Assembly (NCBI GenBank): GCA_035301625.1
Contig: DATGTW010000038.1
Coordinates: forward strand, 1 to 27,439
DNA length: 27,439 nucleotides
Direction: 5' to 3'
Source of the DNA: Paenalcaligenes sp035301625
Lineage (GTDB): Bacteria > Pseudomonadota > Gammaproteobacteria > Burkholderiales > Burkholderiaceae_B
Under the pieces are notes generated by a model that was not told where the DNA came from, made no database searches, and worked only from the letters and a program-made list of their open reading frames with translations. Both the position numbers and the translations under genes were made by a program. Of this stretch, positions 16,101 through 23,358 are shown one piece after another; position 1 is the first letter of the stretch, and every line of letters starts with the position of its first letter.

Positions 16101-16477
16101 TGCGCACATAGTGAATCAATAGTTCGAATGGCCAAGCGTGCTGGATAATTGAGCAAATCCCATCCCTGTTCGCGGTCTCGCTGTAAAGCAGCGCGAGCCA
16201 ATGTCCAGCTTTTGCGTAAATGCTCTTCAGTTGGTGGTTCTTGCTGTGCTGCCGAGAGCTTCTCGATCACGCGCTGATGCATCTCGGCCGCAGCTTTTCG
16301 CGTAAAGGTAATGGCAACTATCTCTTCGGGCTTGCGTACCACGGCCAGCAAAGCCAAAATGCGGTCAGTCAGCAACTCGGTCTTGCCAGAGCCCGCGGGC
16401 GCCTCAACCAAAAAAGAATGCTCGATAGAAATAGCCTGCTCGCGGACCCGGTAATCACTGGGTCGTCTATTGCTCAT
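13112..16477 (-). CDS. AddA-like UvrD-family helicase/nuclease (double-strand-break repair)
   Basis: 1121 residues from the ATG at 16477, which has a good Shine-Dalgarno (GGGAGAG) inside the upstream gene's 3' end; an earlier in-frame start adding 23 residues is unlikely. All superfamily 1A helicase motifs are present: Walker A APAGSGKT (26-33), ITFTRKAAAEM, VDEFQDTS (about 406), VGDPMQSIYRFR, LKENFRS, VMTIHKSKGLEFE (about 771) and LLYVALTRAR (about 845). The C-terminus is a RecB-like PD-(D/E)XK nuclease with GQVAHAWLERM, IIDLAID (about 1045), VVDYKT (about 1059) and QLQRYCSQV. This architecture is that of AddA (or RecB): 3'-5' unwinding and end resection. It overlaps the nuclease gene upstream by 11 bases, so the two are translationally coupled and almost certainly form one complex. 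A RecB role with genes elsewhere is less likely. Confidence 0.9.
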   Translation of the reverse strand: MSNRRPSDYRVREQAISIEHSFLVEAPAGSGKTELLTDRILALLAVVRKPEEIVAITFTRKAAAEMHQRVIEKLSAAQQEPPTEEHLRKSWTLARAALQRDREQGWDLLNYPARLAIRTIDSLCAHLVQAMPWSSGLGGMPDIAENADELYQQAAVETLLQATPDNSIGQVLAHLNMSFTRAEDLIIDMLKKREQWLPVIAETADVALLESNLYELIERDLHVLADALPFGWANELAPLTRFAYESLIAEDRKCDFEALSDWQGEVFSPTVDELPRWQGLASFLLTTQGELRRPRGINRARGFAPKVPQKEQLINWLEAQDSSADWIALLREVQYYPLGYTDEQSQILQHLVMVLRQAAAHLWVIFAEQRAVDFNEISQRALAALGHAEDPTELLLRLDRNIQHLLVDEFQDTSQLQMQILERIVSGWQPDDGRTAFLVGDPMQSIYRFRKAEVGLFLEMKSRAHLGPVGLEVLQLKENFRSHPGLVDWVNQAGPHLLATQNDSEFGAVAFNAAQPFHPGSGTRVQVHDIWQWHEKELPDAEKERRKQGQQQEAQARVIELCQRALQQYDQQKSPVGILVRGRAHLAGLVRALTQAGVPCRAVELDPLSSRPAVQDLIQLVRALVHPGDRMAWLALLRSPLCGLTLNSLHALCAQADEHTPIPVLLQQLETLQSLLPATEYERFLWIANGLDSTSNRNGSDTFPSWVQRCWQQLGGAAIYHSSTDREDVEQVFRLLDEIAPYGDLDLQLLEDQVAELFAAPSNVSPAVDVMTIHKSKGLEFESVILYGLDRQVRGDTTPLVSFEVGPTGILVGPIAIDKDEPGVADFMRKREAKRAENELRRLLYVALTRARSELHLIANLTFDADKDEPRKPATNVLLERLWSIIEAQIQVPDGAFEQQQAAITQSDTAVGNQLKRISPTAWSGIDLRDQRQSLRQRAPTTQGWHWSVPAQDESAVGQVAHAWLERMARDGIEQWSTERLQSLLPAIERQLLRTGCTRDHLVTGVSEVLDALNNTLSSERGRWLLTVAKAQREWSLLDHRGRVSIIDLAIDQQDHWLVVDYKTTVPHDDEALSEFKQRMLRLHHEQLQRYCSQVTALDGRPARAALYFPRIDLWVEHETL

Positions 16478-19121
16478 AGTGCTCTCCCTGTGTGGTGATA
16501 CGCAAAAATGGCAACGCGTCACAATATTCATAATCGGTTGGAACATGAATGACGTTTTGCGCGTCTCCAGCCAATAGCTGTGTCCCTAATTGTTCAATAT
16601 ATTCTTGCCAAGCAATGAGTTGATCGGACCAATCCATGGAAGAGTCATCATAATCTTTGAAACCCTCTTGCAACACCTGCTCACCTAATCCATCTAAACC
16701 CGGTGTTACAGCATTAACTTTGGCAATAGCCATACCCGCCACCGAGCGCTGTTGCTCTTGCAAAAAACCTGCGTACATGGGCAACTGTAATTCAATAGGA
16801 CGCGGTCGCAACCATTCTTTGCTTGGCAATTTGGCACTCAGGCCTGTCTTGTAATCTATCAACAGTAAGCGTCCGTCAGGCAGCTCATCGACACGATCGA
16901 TGCGCAAGTTTAGAACCAACTCATCAATTTGCAATCGGGCCTGCTGTTCGGCCGCAATGCATGTGAAACCTTCTTCGCGCTGCGCCTCAAAATGCAACCA
17001 TTGCATGGTCACTTGACCTGCCCAATGCCCTAATAGTTCTTTAATTTCAGGAGGGAAACCGTCTAATAACTCTTGTTGCAGTTGCACTGATAATGCATCT
17101 AGGGTCTGTTGGGCATACGGGGTGTGCAACCATTGCTGTAAGCCGTCCCTAGTGGGAACACTCATTCCTTGCCACAGGCGTTCTAACAACGCGTGGATCA
17201 GGCTACCCAACACATGACTACGGCTCAAGCGGGCATAGTCAGGCAATCCTTGGGCTTGCAATCGATAACGTACAAAAGCCCATTGCGGATTGCGCGCAAA
17301 GGTCTCAATTAATGCCGAACCCCCGCGTAGGTTTTCCTGCTGCACATCCACAGCCGGTGCCTGGCAATCAGTAATGATCTCACATTGCAATATGGCCTCT
17401 GAACCGCTTGCCAGGCTGCGCTCTTGGTGCTCGAACCCACTAATCAAAGGGCTGGGACGCAGTGCCTCTTCGCCGGCAAACTGTGGTGCGCTAAACCAGA
17501 CCTCGGGTGCGCTGCACTGCAATTGATTAAAACTGATTTTTGCCCACTCAAATTCTCGTTCAGGAGTGGAACGAGGGGCCTGGTGACGTGCCAAAGCACT
17601 GAAAGGAATAAAAGGATTGGGTTTAGGAACTGCTGGAAAGACCTGATCAGTCAGACCCAACACCCACACACCATCCCAGCGTCCCCCTTCAGCTTCAAGC
17701 ATACCCAACACATCCAAACGCGCTTCTGGATCGCGTTCGGGTTGAAAAAGCACCTCTTGGCATAATCTTTTAAATATATAAATGGCCTGACCAAAAGACA
17801 TCTGACCCAAGGCCAGCCCATATTGGGCAAATTGCACCAGACGCTCTTCAAAAGCCTGCAATACCTGATAGGTCACGCTGTCAATATTTTTCTGTCCGGG
17901 CAAGCCCAATGTCGGTAACCATTCGCGGATGCGTCGTACCCAGCCATCAGCCATCTCGTGCTGGGGAGCCTCTTGTATTTGTGACCACACCTGAGTCCAG
18001 CGCGCATAGAATTCTGGAGTCTGTTGTTTTAAACATTGCTCCCATTGCTGCCAACTGACTTGTAATACCTCTTCGTGGCGCCACTGCGCATCCATCCGCG
18101 GCCCCGACATCCCCAACAGCCCCATAGCACCGTTTAACAAAGCAGGACCCAACACTTTAGGAGCTACCACAGGCTGGTCTGGATCCTGCTGCCAAGCTTG
18201 GCGCCATGCTTTAAGTAAATCAAGCCAGGTCAATATTTGTCGTACCTGCGGCCATTCACTCAACGGCCGGCCAACCGCCATATTCCAACCCGCATCCAGT
18301 TGATGATCCAAAACCCGACGCGCAAAAGGGGCATATTTCTCTAATTCGGCAGCCACGATGGCATAACGCCCCTGGGGGTTATGTTGCAGCTGCTCCTGGG
18401 CCCACTGCGCTGCCAATTGCCATTCATGCTCGGTAGCGTCCGCCTGCACCTGCCATACCGATTGTGCTTTTGCAGACGGCCACTGCAATGTATATTGCTG
18501 CACTGCCTGCGCTTGCAGCGCTTTTTGCAATCTTTCCAGCCGTGGAGAAAACTCATGGAACCCCACCCATACAATCTGCTGGGCATCAAACGGCACTTGC
18601 GCCTGTTCAAAAGCCTCGATAATGCGATTTACACTGCGGTTCTCATCATCTAGCTCATGCGCCTGCAAATAGGCCTCATAGGCAGCACGCCAAACCAAAA
18701 ACCGCTCGTGGTCGAGGTTTTGCTCGAGCTCCTTTACCTCGATAGACCATTCATCCAATAAACGATCGGCTTCGTAAGACAGCTTGGCTGCCTGTACAAT
18801 GTCTATCAACGGGCTTTCGTTAGCATCGCTTTGACGGATGACTTCCTCCCATACCTGCACAGCGCTAAATGCATCCAGCACATAGGCCGCTGGCATGTGT
18901 GTCGAATTCACGATGAGATCTTCTTCGCAGCGTCGCAACCACGCATTGATTGGCAACACCTCAGCAATCACCATGGCACGCTGTGTTTCCTCGAGTCGCT
19001 GTTGAAAAAAGCCCAAAACACGTCGTGCGAAACGATTATTTACCGTGATAATCTGTGTTTTTTCTGGTGCTAATTGCAATAGCTCGTGCTGATCAATAGT
19101 TTCTAGCGGTATGGATGCCAC
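16467..19121 (-). CDS. AddB-like PD-(D/E)XK nuclease family DNA repair protein
   Basis: 884 residues. It matches in length and context the AddB-related 'probable DNA repair protein' family seen in betaproteobacteria. The middle part resembles an inactivated helicase (VWVLGLTDQVFPAVPKPNPFIP, about 490). The C-terminus holds an intact nuclease: GSLIHALLERLW (about 648), RIDRVDELPDGRLLLIDYKTG (about 740-760), and IELQLPMYAGFL (about 778). The N-terminus reads ITVNNRFARRVLGFF where classical AddB has a Walker A, and I see no four-cysteine iron-sulfur arrangement around the nuclease. It is thus shorter and simpler than firmicute AddB (about 1160). The start is a GTG with a perfect AGGAGG-type site. 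It is the first gene of the pair and is divergent from modE, with 32 bases between starts. Confidence 0.87.
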   Translation of the reverse strand: MASIPLETIDQHELLQLAPEKTQIITVNNRFARRVLGFFQQRLEETQRAMVIAEVLPINAWLRRCEEDLIVNSTHMPAAYVLDAFSAVQVWEEVIRQSDANESPLIDIVQAAKLSYEADRLLDEWSIEVKELEQNLDHERFLVWRAAYEAYLQAHELDDENRSVNRIIEAFEQAQVPFDAQQIVWVGFHEFSPRLERLQKALQAQAVQQYTLQWPSAKAQSVWQVQADATEHEWQLAAQWAQEQLQHNPQGRYAIVAAELEKYAPFARRVLDHQLDAGWNMAVGRPLSEWPQVRQILTWLDLLKAWRQAWQQDPDQPVVAPKVLGPALLNGAMGLLGMSGPRMDAQWRHEEVLQVSWQQWEQCLKQQTPEFYARWTQVWSQIQEAPQHEMADGWVRRIREWLPTLGLPGQKNIDSVTYQVLQAFEERLVQFAQYGLALGQMSFGQAIYIFKRLCQEVLFQPERDPEARLDVLGMLEAEGGRWDGVWVLGLTDQVFPAVPKPNPFIPFSALARHQAPRSTPEREFEWAKISFNQLQCSAPEVWFSAPQFAGEEALRPSPLISGFEHQERSLASGSEAILQCEIITDCQAPAVDVQQENLRGGSALIETFARNPQWAFVRYRLQAQGLPDYARLSRSHVLGSLIHALLERLWQGMSVPTRDGLQQWLHTPYAQQTLDALSVQLQQELLDGFPPEIKELLGHWAGQVTMQWLHFEAQREEGFTCIAAEQQARLQIDELVLNLRIDRVDELPDGRLLLIDYKTGLSAKLPSKEWLRPRPIELQLPMYAGFLQEQQRSVAGMAIAKVNAVTPGLDGLGEQVLQEGFKDYDDSSMDWSDQLIAWQEYIEQLGTQLLAGDAQNVIHVPTDYEYCDALPFLRITTQGEHYEQ

Positions 19122-19153
19122 TGCACCCTCCTTTTTTATTTAACGGCTTGACC

Positions 19154-19969
19154 ATGTCTGACTCTTTGCCACCTATAGAACTCGCCGGCTCAATCTGGTT
19201 TCATTCGGGCACCACTAACTGGGGCAACCCCAGGCGCATGGCGTTACTGGCTGCTATCCATGAGCATGGATCGATTTCAGCAGCGGCGCGTCACATCAAC
19301 CTGAGCTACAAAGCAGCCTGGGATGCCATACACACCATCAACAACCTGGCCTCAGAAGACCTCATTATATGCACCACTGGTGGCACACGCGGTGGCGGTG
19401 CCTGGCTCAGCCCCAAAGCCCAAGAAATCCTGGCTCTTTATCAGCACATGCAGCAACTGCATGAGCAATTTATTGAACATCTCGCCCAAATCGAGCCTGG
19501 CAACAAAGATACGCTGACATTATTACAGAAAATGTTGATTCAGACCTCGGCGCGCAACACCTTTATGGGCACCATCCAAGACATCCAACAAGACTCTTTA
19601 TACGCCCTGTTGACACTGGATATTGGACTTTCCGCCCCCATTCAAGCAGTCATTACCCAAGACAGCCGACAAAGTTTGGGGTTGGCTTTGACACAAGAGA
19701 CCCTGGTCTTTATCAAAGCAACAGCCGTGCAGCTAGCACTTGAAAAACCCCGTCCTGGACCCTCTAAAAGCATCTTTAAAACCCGTGTAATAAAAACCCA
19801 AAGCAGCGAAAATCACCAACAATTTCTATTGGCTTTAGATAAGCATAAAGAACTCACCGTACTTTTGCCGCACACGGATATTTTAGACTGGCCTGAGCCT
19901 TGGCCTGACTACCTCTGGGCCACGATTAATGCCAAACATGTACTGATTGGACGCTCGGGCTTGCAATGA
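19154..19969 (+). CDS. modE: Molybdate-dependent transcriptional regulator ModE
   Basis: 271 residues from the ATG at 19154 (E. coli ModE is 262). ModE dimers bind molybdate and repress the molybdate transport operon. The N-terminal winged helix-turn-helix is at about 25-95, with the recognition region GSISAAARHINLSYKAAWDAI (39-59) and the ModE-typical wing GGTRGGGAWLSP. The first Mop domain (about 131-197) keeps the signature SARNTFMGTI and VITQDSRQSLGL. The second (about 205-268) is worn: it lacks the SARN-type start and is recognised mainly by position. An earlier in-frame ATG adds 13 residues but overlaps the divergent nuclease gene. No clear Shine-Dalgarno is seen. It converges with modC, and a ModE-type operator lies before modA. 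Confidence 0.93.
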   Translation: MSDSLPPIELAGSIWFHSGTTNWGNPRRMALLAAIHEHGSISAAARHINLSYKAAWDAIHTINNLASEDLIICTTGGTRGGGAWLSPKAQEILALYQHMQQLHEQFIEHLAQIEPGNKDTLTLLQKMLIQTSARNTFMGTIQDIQQDSLYALLTLDIGLSAPIQAVITQDSRQSLGLALTQETLVFIKATAVQLALEKPRPGPSKSIFKTRVIKTQSSENHQQFLLALDKHKELTVLLPHTDILDWPEPWPDYLWATINAKHVLIGRSGLQ

Positions 19970-20008
19970 CCCCCAGACGCGAGCCGCATAAATGATGCAG
20001 TGCCTGGA

Positions 20009-20740
20009 TTATGGTTCATCCCTTTCATCGGGATAAAAGTCACGGGCATGACATTGCCCCACGACTTGACCGTGCGAAATTTCAAACACCACATCTGCCA
20101 AAGCACGTACATCTTCGGGATCATGCGTAATCAATAAAGTAGGGATGGAAAGCATCTGCTGAACCTCGACCAACTCATCGCGTAGTTTTTTACTCAAACG
20201 TTTATCCAAGGCCGAAAATGGCTCATCTAATAACAGGATCTGTGGCCCCACAGCTAATGCACGAGCCAAAGCAGTTCGTTGCTTTTGTCCCCCTGAGATT
20301 TGCTCGGGATAGCTGCCCAGTATGGATGTCAGCTCAAATGCCTCGGCCCAGCGACGCCCTTGTTCAGGTAACCAATGTCGCGGCGGATTGCGCCAGCCCT
20401 GATGACAACCAAAAGCAATATTTTGCGCCACTGTCAGATGCGGAAACAGTCCGTAGTCTTGCAAAACATAAGACAGGCGTCTTTTATGTGGGGGAATATT
20501 AATACGCTGCTGAGTACTGTATAGGCACCGGCCCGCCACTGAAATTAATCCCTGATGGGGCTCTAATAACCCCGCTATGGCCTGCAGAGTCAGACTCTTA
20601 CCCGAACCAGAGGGTCCAAACAACGCAATTCGCTGTGCGTCAGTGTGCATCCGCACCCGCAACTGAAAATCCTGACCTCCACTAAGCAATTGGTGGGTCA
20701 AATCCACATGCAAGACTGGGGATGATTGTTCCATACTCAT
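20009..20740 (-). CDS. modC: Molybdate ABC transporter ATP-binding protein ModC (short form)
   Basis: 243 residues. ABC ATPase with Walker A GPSGSGKS (42-49), Q-loop VLQDYGLFPHL, signature ISGGQKQR, Walker B ILLLDEPFSALD and the switch His in LLITHD. It powers ModB. E. coli ModC is about 352 residues because of a C-terminal Mop regulatory domain; here the protein stops right after the ATPase core, with no frameshifted remnant in the 39 bases before modE. The ATG at 20740 is used; a second ATG two codons later is equally possible, and the ribosome binding site is weak. It is last in the modA-modB-modC operon, 52 bases after modB, and converges with modE. Confidence 0.94.
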   Translation of the reverse strand: MSMEQSSPVLHVDLTHQLLSGGQDFQLRVRMHTDAQRIALFGPSGSGKSLTLQAIAGLLEPHQGLISVAGRCLYSTQQRINIPPHKRRLSYVLQDYGLFPHLTVAQNIAFGCHQGWRNPPRHWLPEQGRRWAEAFELTSILGSYPEQISGGQKQRTALARALAVGPQILLLDEPFSALDKRLSKKLRDELVEVQQMLSIPTLLITHDPEDVRALADVVFEISHGQVVGQCHARDFYPDERDEP

Positions 20741-20792
20741 GGTGTGTTATCGATCTTAATATTGAGAAAGCAGACTGTAGGCATGTGTTTCT

Positions 20793-21473
20793 TCATGCTC
20801 GGTGCCCAGTGCGCTGCTGCTGGCCCGCTGTTAACCAGCTGGCCAGCCATAGCACCAACACACAAGTAACAGAGGTCACAGCCACCAAAAACAAAGCCTG
20901 CTGATCATCACCCGCTTGCACAGCCTCGTAAATAGCAATGGAGAGGGTTTGAGTACGTCCGGGAATACTGCCGGCAATCATCAATGTCGCCCCAAACTCA
21001 CCCAATGAGCGCGCAAATGCTAATAACACCCCGGCCATAATTCCGCGGGCCGCCAAAGGCAAAGTAATGCGAAAAAATACAGCTGGCCCTGAAATGCCCA
21101 GCACACGAGCTGCGCCGACCAGCCGTTGGTCAACCTCTTCAAACGCTGCGCGGGCAGATTTTAAAACCAAAGGCAAAGCCACTACACTCGCGGCCACCAC
21201 TGCACCCTGCCAAGTAAACACTAATTCTATGCCCCACTGTGCCAACCAAGGGCCCAACCAGCCTCGGCGTCCAAACAACACCAATAAATAATATCCAATC
21301 ACAGTGGGCGGCAACACCATGGGTAAAGTCAGGACGGAATCTACCAAATTGGCCCACCCGCCGCGCCAACGTGCTAACGCATAAGCCAAAGCCACCCCAC
21401 CCAAGGTGCTCAAAGCAGTCGCCCATAATGCGACTTTGAGTGATAATAAAAGTGGAACCAGCACCCCTTGCAT
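20793..21473 (-). CDS. modB: Molybdate ABC transporter permease ModB
   Basis: 226 residues, the usual ModB length, with about five hydrophobic membrane helices. The ABC permease EAA loop is clear: ARVLGISGPAVFFRITLPLA followed by FARSLGEFGATLMIAGSIPG, a molybdate/sulfate-permease signature. It forms the membrane channel with ModC as motor and ModA as periplasmic donor. The start ATG at 21473 lies 28 bases after the modA stop, with a GAGA-type ribosome binding site. Second gene of the operon. Confidence 0.96.
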   Translation of the reverse strand: MQGVLVPLLLSLKVALWATALSTLGGVALAYALARWRGGWANLVDSVLTLPMVLPPTVIGYYLLVLFGRRGWLGPWLAQWGIELVFTWQGAVVAASVVALPLVLKSARAAFEEVDQRLVGAARVLGISGPAVFFRITLPLAARGIMAGVLLAFARSLGEFGATLMIAGSIPGRTQTLSIAIYEAVQAGDDQQALFLVAVTSVTCVLVLWLASWLTAGQQQRTGHRA

Positions 21474-21501
21474 TCGTCATTCTCGCTGTTGTTTTTAGAA
21501 A

Positions 21502-22260
21502 CTATTGCCCTGCCGAGCCAAACCCAAAACGAGCCAAGATTTCCTGCCCCTGTGGACCGCGTACATAATCCATATATTCTTTTATGGCAGCTGCTTGTTC
21601 AGCGTTTTGGCTGCGCGCTACCTTGGCCATGGGATACGCGGGCACTGGCGACAAAGGCAACTTCTCGACAACCGTTAACTGGGCACCCGCCTGCTGCGCA
21701 TCAGTCATAAACACAAATGCGGCATCCACCTCGTTACGCACTGCGTAATCCAGTACCTGACGGACATTTTGCCCCTGAATACCGTATGTTTGCAGCCAAT
21801 CCCAAAGTCTCTCATCCAGCCCTAATTGTGTATAACGGCCGGCAGGTACACTACGCGGATTACCATACCCAATACGTTGCACCTTTTTATCAACCAAATC
21901 CGCAAGGGACTGGATGCCCAATGGATTGTCTGCTGGCACGACTAAAACAACCTCATTAGTGGCAAAATCAGTGCGCGTCTGTGCATCGATGACTTGTTCC
22001 TGTATCGCCCTATCCATCGCTGTCGCATCTGCCGAGGCAAAAATATCAGCAGGGGCTCCATTAAGGATTTGCTGCAACAGCACATCAGAAGCAGCAAAGC
22101 TGTGCACTACCTCATGCTCTGGATATTGGGTTGTAAATTGCTGGGCCAATTCTTTAAATGCATTAGCCAAACTCGCAGCTCCGAATACGGTGACTTGGGC
22201 TGCAGATGCTGCTGCCATCTGCAGGCCCAAGAGAAAAACCAATAAAACTCGTTTCCCCAC
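21502..22260 (-). CDS. modA: Periplasmic molybdate-binding protein ModA
   Basis: 252 residues with a cleavable signal peptide (GKRVLLVFLLGLQMAAASA, cleavage probably after residue 20 before AQVTVFGAASL). ModA captures molybdate in the periplasm and delivers it to ModB. Typical motifs are FGAASLANAFKELA, SFAASDVLLQQI, GAPADIFASAD, GNPRSVPAGRYTQ and AFVFMTDAQQAG. A strong GAGGAG site lies five bases before the ATG. It is the first gene of modABC; a ModE-like operator and a TATAAA -10 lie just upstream, so transcription should fall when molybdate is plentiful. This last point is inferred from the E. coli system. Confidence 0.97.
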   Translation of the reverse strand: MGKRVLLVFLLGLQMAAASAAQVTVFGAASLANAFKELAQQFTTQYPEHEVVHSFAASDVLLQQILNGAPADIFASADATAMDRAIQEQVIDAQTRTDFATNEVVLVVPADNPLGIQSLADLVDKKVQRIGYGNPRSVPAGRYTQLGLDERLWDWLQTYGIQGQNVRQVLDYAVRNEVDAAFVFMTDAQQAGAQLTVVEKLPLSPVPAYPMAKVARSQNAEQAAAIKEYMDYVRGPQGQEILARFGFGSAGQ

Positions 22261-22270
22261 GTGGACTCCT

Positions 22271-22294
22271 CGTTATATACCTAGGTACAGAACC
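22271..22294 (-). promoter_or_regulatory. ModE operator upstream of modA
   Basis: CGTTATATA (22271-22279), a 6-base spacer CCTAGG, then TACAGAACC (22286-22294) form an imperfect dyad. The left half is a perfect ModE half-site and the right matches six of nine positions of its complement. The E. coli modA operator has the same layout (CGTTATATT, six bases, TACATAACG). It overlaps the predicted transcription start (about 22289) and sits ten bases before the modA ATG, which fits repression. Confidence 0.78.
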
Positions 22295-22295
22295 C

Positions 22296-22301
22296 TTTAT
22301 A
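22296..22301 (-). promoter_or_regulatory. -10 box of the modA promoter
   Basis: TATAAA on the minus strand, immediately upstream of the ModE operator. No convincing -35 is found at 16-18 bases; TTGCTG lies at 20 bases. The remaining 22310-22434 between modA and xerD contains no gene that I can see. Confidence 0.5.
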
Positions 22302-22434
22302 ACTTATGACTGGGGGATTTTCAGCAATTTTCTCTCTTAGCCACATGCGATGAACGGACATCCAGAGGGGTTGTCCATGCTATGAGAGGTCAAGAGGCAA
22401 ATAATCAAACCAGCCGTACCTCATTCTTAATTCA

Positions 22435-22449
22435 GGCATAATTTATGCC
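22435..22449 (+). promoter_or_regulatory. Perfect 15-base palindrome abutting the xerD start
   Basis: GGCATAA and TTATGCC flank a single T and end at the base before the xerD ATG. It contains CATAAT (22437-22442), a plausible -10 that would place the start at or next to the ATG, giving a leaderless message. It could be an operator or simply an AT-rich promoter core; no Shine-Dalgarno precedes xerD. Confidence 0.45.
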
Positions 22450-23352
22450 ATGGCTGCTTCTACTGACGAACTACTCATCGACGCTTTTGTACAAGCCTTG
22501 TGGCTCGAAGAGGGGCTAGCTGAAAATACGCTTGCGGCTTATCGCAGTGATTTACGGCTACTGTCTTCTTGGCTGACCGACCAACAGCAAAGCAATTTGC
22601 TCGAGGCGCGCACGGAATGGCTGCAAAATTGGCTCAGCGATCCGGCACTGGCACCCCGTGCCAGTACGGTGAATAGGCGTTTGGCCAGCATCCGCAAGTT
22701 TTACCAATGGGCTGCCCGTGAAAAACACATCCAAGAGGAGCTGACCCAGCATTTACATACCGCTAAAAGTAGTCCACGACTACCTCACAGCCTAAGCCAA
22801 GAGCAGGTCGAGGCACTACTCAATGCCCCCGCTGAACAAACTGTCCAGGGAGCACGCGATAAGGCCATGCTGGAAACACTGTATGCGACGGGGTTACGTG
22901 TGAGCGAACTCATTGCTGTTCAGCACCACCACTGCGACTTTGATGCTGGCATCATTCACGTACAACATGGCAAAGGGGGCAAAGATCGGCTCGTGCCTTT
23001 AGGCGAACACGCCCAACAAAGCATTTTGCACTATGTACAACAAGCGCGGACACAGTTATTAAAAAACAGACAGAGCCCGTTTCTTTTCATCACCCGTCTT
23101 GGACGCGGCATGAGTCGGCAAGCATTTTGGCAACTCATTAAAAAATATGCCCTCCAAGCCGGCATTGATGGTCCGATATCTCCGCATACGTTACGGCATG
23201 CCTTTGCCACTCATTTACTGGAACACGGGGCAGATTTGCGCGCTGTACAACTGCTGTTGGGTCATGCAGATATTTCTACCACTCAGATTTACACCCATGT
23301 GGCCCAGCATCGGTTAAAAGCAATTCATCAACACCATCATCCACGCGCCTAG
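22450..23352 (+). CDS. xerD: Site-specific tyrosine recombinase XerD
   Basis: 300 residues (E. coli XerD is 298). With XerC it resolves chromosome dimers at dif near the terminus, activated by FtsK. The N-terminal SAM-like core-binding domain covers about 10-100. The catalytic residues are all present: R150 (TGLRVSEL), K175 (HGKGGKDR), H246 and R249 (PHTLRHAF), H272 (LLGHAD) and nucleophile Y281 (TQIYTHV), each shifted only two or three positions from E. coli. The ending LKAIHQHHHPRA is XerD rather than XerC. A perfect palindrome abuts the start and there is no ribosome binding site. An AEC transporter follows after six bases. Confidence 0.97.
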   Translation: MAASTDELLIDAFVQALWLEEGLAENTLAAYRSDLRLLSSWLTDQQQSNLLEARTEWLQNWLSDPALAPRASTVNRRLASIRKFYQWAAREKHIQEELTQHLHTAKSSPRLPHSLSQEQVEALLNAPAEQTVQGARDKAMLETLYATGLRVSELIAVQHHHCDFDAGIIHVQHGKGGKDRLVPLGEHAQQSILHYVQQARTQLLKNRQSPFLFITRLGRGMSRQAFWQLIKKYALQAGIDGPISPHTLRHAFATHLLEHGADLRAVQLLLGHADISTTQIYTHVAQHRLKAIHQHHHPRA

Positions 23353-23358
23353 TTTATT

